From DATMNI01 sp035570275 (GTDB lineage: Bacteria; Acidobacteriota; Terriglobia; Bryobacterales; Bryobacteraceae), in the NCBI GenBank assembly GCA_035570275.1, contig DATMNI010000093.1, positions 1 to 64,000 of the forward strand: a DNA stretch of 64,000 bases. Reading direction: 5' to 3'. The translations under genes and the position numbers were made by a program. The notes under the pieces are model-generated. The model worked only from the letters and a program-made list of their open reading frames with translations, was not told the origin of the DNA and made no database searches. This document shows positions 1 through 8,417 of the stretch, one piece after another. The stretch's first letter is position 1; the number at the start of each line of letters is the position of its first letter.

Positions 1-51
1 GACTACCGAGAGCACCAGGAACAGGATGAGAAGGCCGCGGATTCTCTTCAT
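1..51 (-). CDS. 5' end of an exported or membrane protein, truncated by window edge
   Basis: Only the first 17 codons are inside the window, starting at the ATG complementary to 49-51. They encode a basic start followed by a hydrophobic stretch (MKRIRGLLILFLVLSVV), so a signal peptide or first membrane helix. The start codon overlaps the stop of the upstream adaptor gene in an ATGA arrangement, so it is the third gene of the same operon. By analogy with similar operons the product could be a permease or an outer membrane efflux protein, but this cannot be decided from 17 residues. Confidence 0.6.
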   Translation of the reverse strand, partial: MKRIRGLLILFLVLSVV

Positions 52-1310
52 TTCTTCTGCTCCTTTTTGTCGAGATCGACCGTCCCGACATCGACCAAAG
101 CCACCAGAGAGCCGGCGGGCAGGCCGGTGACGGCCACTTCGTCGGGGTTGCGGGCCTGGACCTGCACTTCCAGGCGGCGGTAGTCCGATTTGGTTTGCAG
201 GTACACGATAGGTTTGCCGGCGTGGGTGAAGAGGGCCTTAGTGGGAATACTGACGGCGTTGGGGATGCGGTTGATGATGATATCCATACCGCCGTTCATG
301 CCGGGCCGAAGGCGCGGGTCGGGTTTGGGAATCGGGGCATAGGCACGGAAACTGCGAGTGGGCGGAAAGTCGTTGCTCTGCTCGGCAAGGAGCGAAATCT
401 GGGCGATTTTCGCGGGGATAGTGAGTTCGGGGAGCGAATCGACGCGCACCCGCACATCCTGCTGGACCGAGATGCGGCCGCGGTCGATCTCTTCGACTTT
501 GGCATCCAGTTGCAAAGTGGCGAGATCCGGCATATCCGCCAACTGCATCCCCGCGAATACGTTGTCACCCACCTTAAAAGGTTTCGCATTCATCCAGCCC
601 TGGGAGTAGTTGGACGCGAAGGTGAGGAACCCGGTGATGGGCGATTTGATTTCCATTTGAGCGATGCGGGCCTTGGTGACGTCGACATCGTTTTGGGCCT
701 GGTCGCGCTGGCGGGTGAGTGAGGCAATCTTGGCCCGGTCGGAGGCCGCATGCAGCGCGACAGTGGCTTCTTGAACCTTGAGTTTCTGTTGGGCGACACC
801 GTAATCGATCTTGCTCTCCTCGCCCTGGATGCGGCTGACGATTTCCTGTTTGGATGCCTCCAGGCGGGCGCGTTCCACGGTGAAGCCGGCGTCGGCCAGG
901 TCGCTCTTGTCCTGCTCGGCGGTGATGCGGGCCTGGGCGACGGCTTGATCCAATGTCGCCTGGGCCTGTCTGAGAGCGGCATCCTTCTGCTGCAACTGCT
1001 GCTCGGCGCTGCTGGAATCGAAGCGGATGATGGGGTCTCCCTGTTTGGCCGTTTCGCCGGACGGCGCCAGCCAGGCGATCCGCAGGTTGGGAACGATAGG
1101 TGTATAGACGCCGACGGAACGGTTGGCTTTCAGTTCGCCGCGGCAGCGAACGATGACGAGAAAATCGCCCAGACGAGCCGGCGCCACGGGGTAAGTCACG
1201 CTGGCCTGAGCCTGGCGCAGACGGTAGACTCCAGCGGACGCGCCACCGAGGATGAGCAGCACGAAGAGCAGAATCGCCCAGGAACGGATGCGTCGCGTGC
1301 GGGCGCTCAC
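48..1310 (-). CDS. HlyD/MacA-type periplasmic adaptor of an efflux system
   Basis: The 420-residue protein has a basic N-terminus, one membrane helix at about residues 11-31, a biotinyl-lipoyl-like half motif, a long heptad-rich coiled coil (about 95-215), then beta-barrel segments, the usual order of membrane fusion proteins that connect an inner membrane transporter to an outer membrane channel. The start ATG overlaps the stop of the previous adaptor gene (ATGA at 1307-1310) and its stop overlaps the next start, so it is translationally coupled within an operon. The substrate is unknown; the MacAB-like context suggests peptides, lipids or drugs. Confidence 0.85.
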   Translation of the reverse strand: MSARTRRIRSWAILLFVLLILGGASAGVYRLRQAQASVTYPVAPARLGDFLVIVRCRGELKANRSVGVYTPIVPNLRIAWLAPSGETAKQGDPIIRFDSSSAEQQLQQKDAALRQAQATLDQAVAQARITAEQDKSDLADAGFTVERARLEASKQEIVSRIQGEESKIDYGVAQQKLKVQEATVALHAASDRAKIASLTRQRDQAQNDVDVTKARIAQMEIKSPITGFLTFASNYSQGWMNAKPFKVGDNVFAGMQLADMPDLATLQLDAKVEEIDRGRISVQQDVRVRVDSLPELTIPAKIAQISLLAEQSNDFPPTRSFRAYAPIPKPDPRLRPGMNGGMDIIINRIPNAVSIPTKALFTHAGKPIVYLQTKSDYRRLEVQVQARNPDEVAVTGLPAGSLVALVDVGTVDLDKKEQKK

Positions 1311-2473
1311 TGATGACCTCCGCTGGGGCGAGCTGGGCCGGCGGTTTCAGCGGCGGTGGAGGCCACCGTTTTAGCGGCAGGGGAGGCCACCGTTTCAGTG
1401 GGGAGTGCGGCCGGCGATTCAGAGCCCACCAGGACTACAGCGGCGGAAAGATCGGGCATGAGGTGCGGGTCGGCCTTGTCGAGTTTGAAAACGGCGGAGA
1501 ACGTCTTGATTGGGCTGCCCAGGGCCGACGCAGCGACGGGGCTGGCAAATTCGAAATGGGCCGGCAGGGCGAGATCGGGGTAAGCGTCGAAATAGACGGT
1601 GGCTTTGGTGCCGAGGATCAGCGCGGCGCCATCGGGTTCGCCTACGGCACATCGCACCAGCATCTCCGCCGGGTCAAAAATACTGACCAGCGGTTGACCG
1701 CGGTAGAGTTGGTCGCCCTCCTGCGCATGGCCCATGGAGTTATTGCGATAGAGGTTCTGGTGAGCCACCACGCCGGCCAGTACGGCGTGGAGTTCCAGTT
1801 TAGCCATATTGCTTTGGGCGCGCTGCAGAGCCACCTTCTGGCGGTCGCGCTGCAGTTCGAGGATGCGAAGCGCCGCGCCATCGGCCGTGTCATGAACGGC
1901 CATGGATTTCCGGAGGCTCTCCACGTGATCGCCGGCGGCCTTCACTTTGACTTCGTTCTTCAAACGTTCGATCTCGCTGAGGATCGGGCCTTTTTGCAGC
2001 TCGATTTGGGCCTTGGCCAAATCGGCCTCAGCCTGTCGAAGATCGGCGGACCGCTTTTCGGAGTCGGCACGGTTTTCAGCGGCTTTCTGCTCAACCTGAT
2101 GGCCGAGATCGTCAAACTTTGCCTGGGCGTCGCGCGCACTATCCAGTTGCGCGGTGGCGTCGAATACGGCGATCAGGTCGCCTTCCTTCACGCGGGAGCC
2201 GTTGGGAATGAGTTTGGTAAGGGTCATGGAGCCGCCCTGACCATAAATCTGGGGCACGAGCACCTTGGAGGAACGCACGGCTTCGAGGGTTCCGGTGACG
2301 CGTACCTCACGTTTGGGGCGCTGGGCGCCGGGGGTGGTGGAAGGCAGGGTGGCGGAGGGAGCTGCCGCGTGGGCAACCTCGGGGGCGGGACGCGAGCAGG
2401 ATGCGAGAAGCAGAAGCGGGGCGAGAAACAGAAGGCGACAGCCGCCCGGGAGCTTGCGCACAGAGGATGACAT
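1307..2473 (-). CDS. Lipoprotein periplasmic adaptor (HlyD-like), first gene of efflux operon
   Basis: A signal peptide ends in a lipobox (LLLASC, Cys26), so this is probably a lipid-anchored periplasmic protein. It then shows a short lipoyl-like segment (about 55-110), a helical coiled coil (about 115-225) and a beta-rich C-terminal half, matching the adaptor family, with Ala/Pro-rich low complexity at the end (last 35 residues, threonine-alanine-valine repeats). It is the first visible gene of the minus-strand operon and is followed by a second adaptor. Two adaptors in a row in one operon is unusual; they may form a mixed ring or serve different permeases. Confidence 0.8.
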   Translation of the reverse strand: MSSSVRKLPGGCRLLFLAPLLLLASCSRPAPEVAHAAAPSATLPSTTPGAQRPKREVRVTGTLEAVRSSKVLVPQIYGQGGSMTLTKLIPNGSRVKEGDLIAVFDATAQLDSARDAQAKFDDLGHQVEQKAAENRADSEKRSADLRQAEADLAKAQIELQKGPILSEIERLKNEVKVKAAGDHVESLRKSMAVHDTADGAALRILELQRDRQKVALQRAQSNMAKLELHAVLAGVVAHQNLYRNNSMGHAQEGDQLYRGQPLVSIFDPAEMLVRCAVGEPDGAALILGTKATVYFDAYPDLALPAHFEFASPVAASALGSPIKTFSAVFKLDKADPHLMPDLSAAVVLVGSESPAALPTETVASPAAKTVASTAAETAGPARPSGGHQ

Positions 2474-2541
2474 AGTCTAGTCTCGGAGATTAGACGTCGC
2501 GACACCCCCAATGGTTTAGACTGATTCAGGACTTATTTATA

Positions 2542-2820
2542 GTGAATTCGCGGCACACTGTCGCTGCCAAAACCGGCAGGGCTGCCCGGACGGGCATAGT
2601 CGTGAGCTTGCTCGGGGCAGGCGCCGGGCTATGGTTCACGGCGCTCTTCGTGGGAGGCGACCCCAAGGTGTTCGCCTTCGAATGGCTGGGGCTGGTGGCG
2701 CTGCTGGCGGGATTAGGCGGCGCCGTATTGTTTGGACACAGCCGGGGGCAAGTCGCGCGATCCACGACGATCGCCTTATTGGCGGTACTGGCGGTCTGGG
2801 CCGCAATTGCTGCTCGCTAA
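2542..2820 (+). CDS. Small hydrophobic membrane protein, unknown function
   Basis: The 92-residue product starts at a GTG and has three predicted hydrophobic segments (about 20-36, 46-65 and 73-90) with short polar links. It is divergent from the efflux adaptor operon, and the 68-bp gap must hold promoters for both. No family is recognised. The start is uncertain because no good ribosome binding site is visible; a GTG at 2602 is an alternative that would remove the polar N-terminus. Confidence 0.5.
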   Translation: MNSRHTVAAKTGRAARTGIVVSLLGAGAGLWFTALFVGGDPKVFAFEWLGLVALLAGLGGAVLFGHSRGQVARSTTIALLAVLAVWAAIAAR

Positions 2821-2928
2821 GCAAGGCGGCGCACGGCAAACCCATGCTGCGTCGCGAACAAGATTGGAAATCGGCGCCACAAGGAGCAGGTTGTGGTATA
2901 TTACACACAAATCCACCAAAGAATAGAT

Positions 2929-2949
2929 CCGAAAGGCGGTTTCTTTCGG
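2929..2949 (+). promoter_or_regulatory. Small hairpin in the leader of the amidotransferase gene
   Basis: CCGAAAG (2929-2935) and CTTTCGG (2943-2949) form a perfect 7-bp stem with a 7-nt loop, 21 bp before the ATG at 2971. A TATATT that could be a -10 box lies at 2897-2902, without a convincing -35 box. The hairpin would be in the 5' leader if that promoter is real. Confidence 0.35.
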
Positions 2950-2970
2950 GGAACGGGGAATTTACTGTAA

Positions 2971-4893
2971 ATGTGTGGAATTGCGGGATTTACACGTCTC
3001 AAAGGGGTGATGAGCCGGGGGTTGGCCCGTCGCATCACCGAATCGATTTCTCATCGCGGGCCTGACCAGCAAGGAGTTTTCGAAGGCAGCGTGGCGACGC
3101 TGTGCGCCGTGCGTTTGAAGATCATCGACCTGGGCGGCGGCGACCAGCCTTTCGTGAGCGACGATGGCGGCACGGCTGTCGCGTTCAACGGCGAGATCTA
3201 TAACCATCGGGAAATTCGCCGGGAACTGGAAGAGAGGGGACACCGCTTCCACTCCAGTTGCGACACCGAAACCGTGCTGCACGCGTTCCTGGAATGGGAC
3301 ACGGCGTGCTTCGCTCGCATGCGCGGCATGTTTGCGGCGGCCTTGTGGACCGAATCGCGGCAGCGCCTGGTGCTGGTGCGCGACCGCATGGGAATCAAGC
3401 CGCTGTACTACTACCGGCACGGCGACGATGTTTTTTTCGGATCGGAGCTGAAAGCGATTCTGGAGCATCCGGAAGTTCCCCGGCAGATGGATCTGGCGGC
3501 GCTGGATTCGTATCTGTCGGTGAATTACGTTCCGGGACCACAGACTCTGATTGCCGGCATCAAGAAGGTGCGCCCCGGCCATTTTCTGGAATGGCGCAAG
3601 GGCAAAATGTGGATGGAGCCCTGGTGGAAACTGCCGGTAGCTGAAAAGCGGCGCTGGTCGATGGATGGCGCGAAAGAGGAATTGGACAGGCTGCTGGAGG
3701 ACTCGGTTCGTGAGCATCTGGTGTCGGACGTTCCGCTCGGTGTTTGGGCGTCCGGCGGCCTGGATTCCTCCGCCATCCTGCACTATGCGGCGAAGCTAAG
3801 CTCGAAGCGGCTGAAGACGTTTTCGGTATCTTTTCAGGGGCGGAGTTTCGACGAGAGCCAATATTTTCGGGAAATCGCCCGGATCTACGACACCGACCAT
3901 CACGAGTTCGACCTGAACCCGGATGTGGAGTTGCAAAGCGCCATCGAGGATTTCGCGTACTACTCGGACGAGCCGGGCGCGGACGCCGGAGCACTTCCGG
4001 TCTGGTTTCTGGCGCAGATGAGCCGGCGGCACGTTACGGTAGCGCTCTCGGGCGAAGGCGCCGATGAACTATTCGGCGGTTACCTGACATACGTCGCAGA
4101 CCAAACGGTGCGGCCGTTTCGCCTGTTACCCGGGGCACTGCGCCGGCTGATGCGGGGCGCCCTGGACCGGTACATGCCGGTTTCCGATGAGAAGGTCAGC
4201 CTGGAATACAAGCTGAAACGGTGGATTGAAGGAAGCTGGCTGCATCCCGACGAGGCGCACTTTTTTTGGAACGGAACGTTCTCGAACGAGCAGCGCCACC
4301 AGATCCGCCCGGGCTCGAACGGGAACGGACTGCGAGCGCTGGTGGACGGTTTGGAAATCACGACCGGCGGCGTGCTGGACCGGTATTTGCAGGTTGACCA
4401 GAACTACTACCTGCCGGATGACATCCTGTACAAGACCGACCGGATGAGCATGGCTCACTCGTTGGAAGTGCGTCCGCCATTTTTGGACCACCGGATCGTG
4501 GAATTCGCGGCCGGGCTGCCGGAGAGCCTGAAAATTCGGGGCCTGCAACAAAAGCGCCTGCTCCGGGAATTGATGCGCGGGAAGTTGCCTGAGTGCGTAC
4601 TGAACCGCAAGAAGACGGGCTTCGATATCCCAACACACGATTGGTTCCGAGGCACGCTTCGCAGCTTGCTGATGGACACACTGACACCGGAAGCCATAGC
4701 CGCCACCGGCATTTTCGACGCGGGCGCAATCGAAACGCTGATACGCGATCATATGGAAAGGCGCATGAACGCCGGGTATCACCTATGGGGTCTGCTGACG
4801 CTGTTCCTTTGGATGAAGAGATGGAAGGTGGAGGTCCTGCCTCCGGAGGAAGCGGTCCGCACAGTCCCGGCGCGGGTGTTCGCCATCAGATAA
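2971..4893 (+). CDS. asnB: Asparagine synthase-type glutamine amidotransferase
   Basis: The 640-residue protein begins MCGIAGF, giving after Met removal the catalytic Cys of class II glutamine amidotransferases; residues about 1-215 form that domain. The synthetase half carries the ATP pyrophosphatase P-loop SGGLDSS (261-267) and the family motifs GEGADELFGGY and SLEVRPPFLDH. It would make an amide from a carboxylate using glutamine and ATP. It may be a true asparagine synthetase or one of the related amidotransferases of surface polysaccharide clusters; the next gene, a membrane glycosyltransferase starting inside it, favours the second idea. A long proline- and valine-rich C-terminal tail follows the conserved core. 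Confidence 0.9.
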   Translation: MCGIAGFTRLKGVMSRGLARRITESISHRGPDQQGVFEGSVATLCAVRLKIIDLGGGDQPFVSDDGGTAVAFNGEIYNHREIRRELEERGHRFHSSCDTETVLHAFLEWDTACFARMRGMFAAALWTESRQRLVLVRDRMGIKPLYYYRHGDDVFFGSELKAILEHPEVPRQMDLAALDSYLSVNYVPGPQTLIAGIKKVRPGHFLEWRKGKMWMEPWWKLPVAEKRRWSMDGAKEELDRLLEDSVREHLVSDVPLGVWASGGLDSSAILHYAAKLSSKRLKTFSVSFQGRSFDESQYFREIARIYDTDHHEFDLNPDVELQSAIEDFAYYSDEPGADAGALPVWFLAQMSRRHVTVALSGEGADELFGGYLTYVADQTVRPFRLLPGALRRLMRGALDRYMPVSDEKVSLEYKLKRWIEGSWLHPDEAHFFWNGTFSNEQRHQIRPGSNGNGLRALVDGLEITTGGVLDRYLQVDQNYYLPDDILYKTDRMSMAHSLEVRPPFLDHRIVEFAAGLPESLKIRGLQQKRLLRELMRGKLPECVLNRKKTGFDIPTHDWFRGTLRSLLMDTLTPEAIAATGIFDAGAIETLIRDHMERRMNAGYHLWGLLTLFLWMKRWKVEVLPPEEAVRTVPARVFAIR

Positions 4894-6659
4894 CCGTCGT
4901 AATCGTCGCGGCCCTAATCTTCCTGGGCTGCATCGTGAGTCCGCCGTCGTTAATGGACGACGTGGACGCGGTGCAGGCGCAGATTGCGCGGAACATGCTG
5001 CAATCGGGCGACTGGGTGACGGCCCGGTTGGACGGCGTTGCCTACCTTGAGAAATCTCCGCTGAAGTATTGGATGATTGCCGTCTCGTTCCTGATTTTCG
5101 GGGTGCATGACTGGGCGGCACGGATTCCGATTGCGCTGAGCACGGTGCTGTTGTGCTGGGTGACGGCGCGGTTCGGGGCGTGGGCGTTCGGCCGGCGCAG
5201 CGGAATGTATTCAGGCGTGGTGCTGGCGACGAGTGTGGGGTTGTTTCTTTTCACCCGCATTTTGATACCGGACGTAATTCTCACGCTCACGATTACGCTG
5301 GCGCTGTGGGGTCTGCTGCGGGTGCTGGACGACGGCGAACCGCGTCCCAGGACTTGGGCGATGGTGATGTGGGCCTCGGTTGGCACCGGGCTGCTATTGA
5401 AGGGGCTGATCGCGGCGGCATTTCCTGTGGCGGCGGGATTGATCTATCTCGGCCTTACCAGGCAGTTGTTGGTGCTAAGGACGTGGCAGCGCCTAAGGCC
5501 GTTTTCGGGCATGCTGCTGCTACTTCTGATCGCGGCGCCATGGCATGTGCTGGCGACTTTGAAGAACCCGCCGTATTTCGATTTCACCATGCACAGCGAG
5601 AAGGGATCGTACCACGGGTTCTTCTGGTTCTACTTCATCAACGAACACCTGCTGCGGTTCCTGAACCTGCGCTATCCGCGAGACTATAATACCGTACCGC
5701 GGGCCTATTTTTGGCTATTCCACCTGCTGTGGTTCTTTCCGTGGAGCGTCTATTTTCCGGCGGCACTCAGGTTGAGCTACAGGCAGCCTGACCGCGCCTC
5801 CAGGGTGCGCCTGCTTTGCTTGTGCTGGGCCGGTTTCATTCTGTTATTCTTCAGCTTTTCGACCACCCAGGAATACTACTCTATGCCGTGCTATCCGGCG
5901 CTGGCGCTGTTGTTGGGCCAGGCGATGACGAGCCGGCACCGGTGGTTGCGGACGAGCACGAAAGCCATCGCGGCGCTGGCGACTTTGGCGACGTTGGCGA
6001 TTCTAGCCATTCTGTGGCTGGTTCGCGGAATGGGGACGCCGCACGACATTGCCTCGGCACTGAATTCGAATCCTGAAGTCTATACGTTGTCGCTGGGGCA
6101 CATGACAGATTTGACCATGGCTTCGTTTGCGTATTTGCGGGCGCCTTTATGGGTGGCGGGAGCGGCGTTTGCGATTGGGGCAATCGGAGCAATCGGTGCC
6201 ATCAAAGGGAACGCAGGGGAAGGGCGGGGAAGTGTACCACTGGCGGCTCTGACAGCGATGATGGTTTTGTTTTTCCATGCGGCGAGGCTGGCCCTGGTGG
6301 TTTTCGACCCCTACCTGTCGTCGCGGCCGCTGGCGGAGGCGCTTCTCCGGGCGCCTGCGGGCACGCTGATCGTGGACGACCAGTACTACACTTTCTCGTC
6401 GGTTTTCTTCTACACCAATCGCCGGGCGCTGCTGCTGAACGGGCGTGTCAATAACCTGGACTATGGCTCTTATGCGCCGGACGCGCCCCCAGGCGTGTTC
6501 ATAGACGAGCAGGACTTTCAGCGACTGTGGGGGGCACCGGAACGATACTATCTGGTGGCCGAAGGCCCGCAGTTGGCGCGCGTTGAAAGGTTAGTGGGCA
6601 AGAGATCGCTTGGCGTGAAAACAATGAGTGGCGGGAAGTACCTTTTTTCCAATCACTGA
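4821..6659 (+). CDS. ArnT/GT39-like polytopic glycosyltransferase
   Basis: The protein has about ten to twelve hydrophobic helices and the N-terminal loop pattern LMDDVDAVQAQIARNM followed by GDWVTARLDGVAYLEKSPL, which matches the periplasmic loop of lipid-linked sugar transferases of the ArnT/PMT group (acidic DD pair, LEKSPLKYW). Such enzymes transfer a sugar from a polyprenyl carrier to lipid A, protein or glycan on the outer face of the inner membrane. The ATG at 4821 is chosen because it precedes the first helix and follows the frame; it lies within the amidotransferase gene (73-bp overlap). An in-frame ATG at 4785 is an alternative. The acceptor is unknown. Confidence 0.75.
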   Translation: MEGGGPASGGSGPHSPGAGVRHQITVVIVAALIFLGCIVSPPSLMDDVDAVQAQIARNMLQSGDWVTARLDGVAYLEKSPLKYWMIAVSFLIFGVHDWAARIPIALSTVLLCWVTARFGAWAFGRRSGMYSGVVLATSVGLFLFTRILIPDVILTLTITLALWGLLRVLDDGEPRPRTWAMVMWASVGTGLLLKGLIAAAFPVAAGLIYLGLTRQLLVLRTWQRLRPFSGMLLLLLIAAPWHVLATLKNPPYFDFTMHSEKGSYHGFFWFYFINEHLLRFLNLRYPRDYNTVPRAYFWLFHLLWFFPWSVYFPAALRLSYRQPDRASRVRLLCLCWAGFILLFFSFSTTQEYYSMPCYPALALLLGQAMTSRHRWLRTSTKAIAALATLATLAILAILWLVRGMGTPHDIASALNSNPEVYTLSLGHMTDLTMASFAYLRAPLWVAGAAFAIGAIGAIGAIKGNAGEGRGSVPLAALTAMMVLFFHAARLALVVFDPYLSSRPLAEALLRAPAGTLIVDDQYYTFSSVFFYTNRRALLLNGRVNNLDYGSYAPDAPPGVFIDEQDFQRLWGAPERYYLVAEGPQLARVERLVGKRSLGVKTMSGGKYLFSNH

Positions 6660-6835
6660 TTTTTTGAAAATATTTAACGCGCTTTTTCAATAACTTACAG
6701 AGTGGCGTGGGCCTCGCCGCCAAGTGGCGGGTGCTAGTCTCAAGTCAGGGAGAAGGTGGCGCGGCTTCGCGGATGCGAAATTGGATGCCCCCTCCTCTCC
6801 TCCCACAGCGGCGGCAGGCCACTGGATGCAGGTTG

Positions 6836-6867
6836 AACGGCTTCGCGGAATTCCGCGGAGCCGTTTT
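6836..6867 (+). terminator. Strong hairpin plus T-run just before the virion gene block
   Basis: AACGGCTTCGCGGAA and TTCCGCGGAGCCGTT pair almost perfectly (one G-T pair), directly followed by TTTTTG. This is a classic intrinsic terminator shape. It sits only 16 bp upstream of the first virion ORF, after the glycosyltransferase gene, so it would insulate the block from upstream reading or act as an attenuator if the block's promoter lies upstream. Confidence 0.7.
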
Positions 6868-6883
6868 TGTTTGAGGAGCACGG

Positions 6884-7153
6884 ATGGCTAAAGGAAAGAA
6901 AAAAGAGCAGGCTCCCAGGGTCTGCCGGGATTGCGAGAACTGGCCCGACGTCCAGGAGCGGGTGAGAGTTTCGGAGGCGCTGGAGAGCGCGATCCAGGCA
7001 GTCGAGACGAAGATCAAGGCCAAGGATTTCAAGCCGACGATGGCGGAGTATCTCAAGTTGATGCAGGTGGAGAAGGAACTGAAACACGACGACACGAAGG
7101 AGATCAGGGTCACATGGGTCGAAGCAGTGGTGAAACCAGAACCCGAGAAATAA
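6884..7153 (+). CDS. Small charged protein, candidate small terminase subunit
   Basis: The 89-residue product is lysine-rich at the N-terminus, has a CxxC pair (CRDCENW) and then a long charged helical region (about 25-75). It has a good GAGGAG ribosome binding site at 6872-6877 and lies directly before, and overlaps by 40 bp, the large terminase gene. That position is where the DNA-recognising small terminase subunit normally sits, but no helix-turn-helix is obvious, so this role is inferred from position only. Confidence 0.6.
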   Translation: MAKGKKKEQAPRVCRDCENWPDVQERVRVSEALESAIQAVETKIKAKDFKPTMAEYLKLMQVEKELKHDDTKEIRVTWVEAVVKPEPEK

Positions 7154-8415
7154 AATACACCCCGCTGCCTTCGCAAAAACGGTTTCATGCTTTGGACGGA
7201 AGATTTAAGGGGTTTTCGGGACCGATCGGATCCGGAAAGAGCCAAGCCTTATGCCAGGAAGCAATCCGGCTGAGCTACCTTAACCCGGGAAGGCTAGGGC
7301 TATTGGGCGCGCCGACTTACCCCATGTTAAGAGACGCGACGCAAGCGACGTTGTTGGAGATTCTTGACGGCAACGACATACCTTACGAACACAATAAGGC
7401 CGAGAACACGGTGGTGATGCAGGACACCGGATCGAGGATGTTATTCCGGCCGGTGGACGAATTCGAGCGGCTGCGAGGCACGAACCTGGCATGGTTCGGG
7501 CTGGACGAGCTGACCTATACACAGGAAGAATCCTGGCTGCGGCTGCAAGGACGCCTGCGGGATCCGCTGGCTCAGCGGCTAAGTGGTTTCGCGGTGTGGA
7601 CGCCGAAGGGATACGACTGGGTCTATCAGAAGTTCATTGCGGAGCCGGTGCAAGGGTATCAGGTTGTGATGGCGGCGCCGGAAGAGAACCATTTTCTTTT
7701 GGACAAGATTCCGGACTTCTATAAACGGCTGAAGGACAGTTACGACCCCAAGTTCTACGAGCAGGAAGTGATGGGGTTATACATCAGCATGGCAGGCGGC
7801 CGGGTCTACAGCGCGTTCGACCGCAACCAGCACATCAAGAAGACTGAGGCGGATCCGGGGAAGACGCTGTACTGGGCGCTGGATTTTAACGTGGACCCGA
7901 TGAGTTCGGTGATCGTGCAGATGGCGAGGGGCAAGATCCTGGTGCTGGACGAAATCGTGATCCGGCACGCCACAACGGAGCAGGCTTGCGAGGAGTTTAT
8001 GAAGCGGTTTCCCAAGCACCAGGCCGACATTGTGGTGTACGGGGACGCTTCCGGGAACCAGCGGCAGACGACGGGACTATCGGACTTCCAGATGGTGCGC
8101 GACTACTTTTCGGTTCACACGACCACGGAGATGAAGTATCGGATTCCGAAATCCAACCCGAGCGTGCGCGATCGGGTAAACCTGGTCAACCGCACGCTGC
8201 TGACGGCCGCGGGAGACATCAACCTGGCGGTGGATCCGAAGTGCAAGGAATTAATCAAAGATCTGGAGCAGGTCTGTTTCAAAGCGGACACCAACGAGAT
8301 CGACAAAACCCGGGACCGGCAACGGACCCATGCTTCGGATGCACTTGGCTACCTGATCTGGCAGGAGTGCAAACAAGGCAAGGATGCGGGGGAGAGGAAC
8401 CAGCCACTTTTTTAG
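7114..8415 (+). CDS. terL: Phage terminase large subunit (packaging ATPase and nuclease)
   Basis: The 433-residue protein has Walker A GPIGSGKS (36-43), a Walker B region LAWFGLDE (125-132) and a C-terminal RNase H-like nuclease with acidic residues in LDFNVD (Asp257), VYGDASGNQ (Asp311) and THASDALGY (Asp409). It would drive headful DNA packaging and cut the concatemer. The ATG at 7114 is chosen because the residues before it are out of character and the terminase pattern begins after it. Both ATPase and nuclease residues look intact, so the protein is probably functional. It is followed two bases later by the portal gene. Confidence 0.92.
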   Translation: MGRSSGETRTREIKYTPLPSQKRFHALDGRFKGFSGPIGSGKSQALCQEAIRLSYLNPGRLGLLGAPTYPMLRDATQATLLEILDGNDIPYEHNKAENTVVMQDTGSRMLFRPVDEFERLRGTNLAWFGLDELTYTQEESWLRLQGRLRDPLAQRLSGFAVWTPKGYDWVYQKFIAEPVQGYQVVMAAPEENHFLLDKIPDFYKRLKDSYDPKFYEQEVMGLYISMAGGRVYSAFDRNQHIKKTEADPGKTLYWALDFNVDPMSSVIVQMARGKILVLDEIVIRHATTEQACEEFMKRFPKHQADIVVYGDASGNQRQTTGLSDFQMVRDYFSVHTTTEMKYRIPKSNPSVRDRVNLVNRTLLTAAGDINLAVDPKCKELIKDLEQVCFKADTNEIDKTRDRQRTHASDALGYLIWQECKQGKDAGERNQPLF

Positions 8416-8417
8416 CC

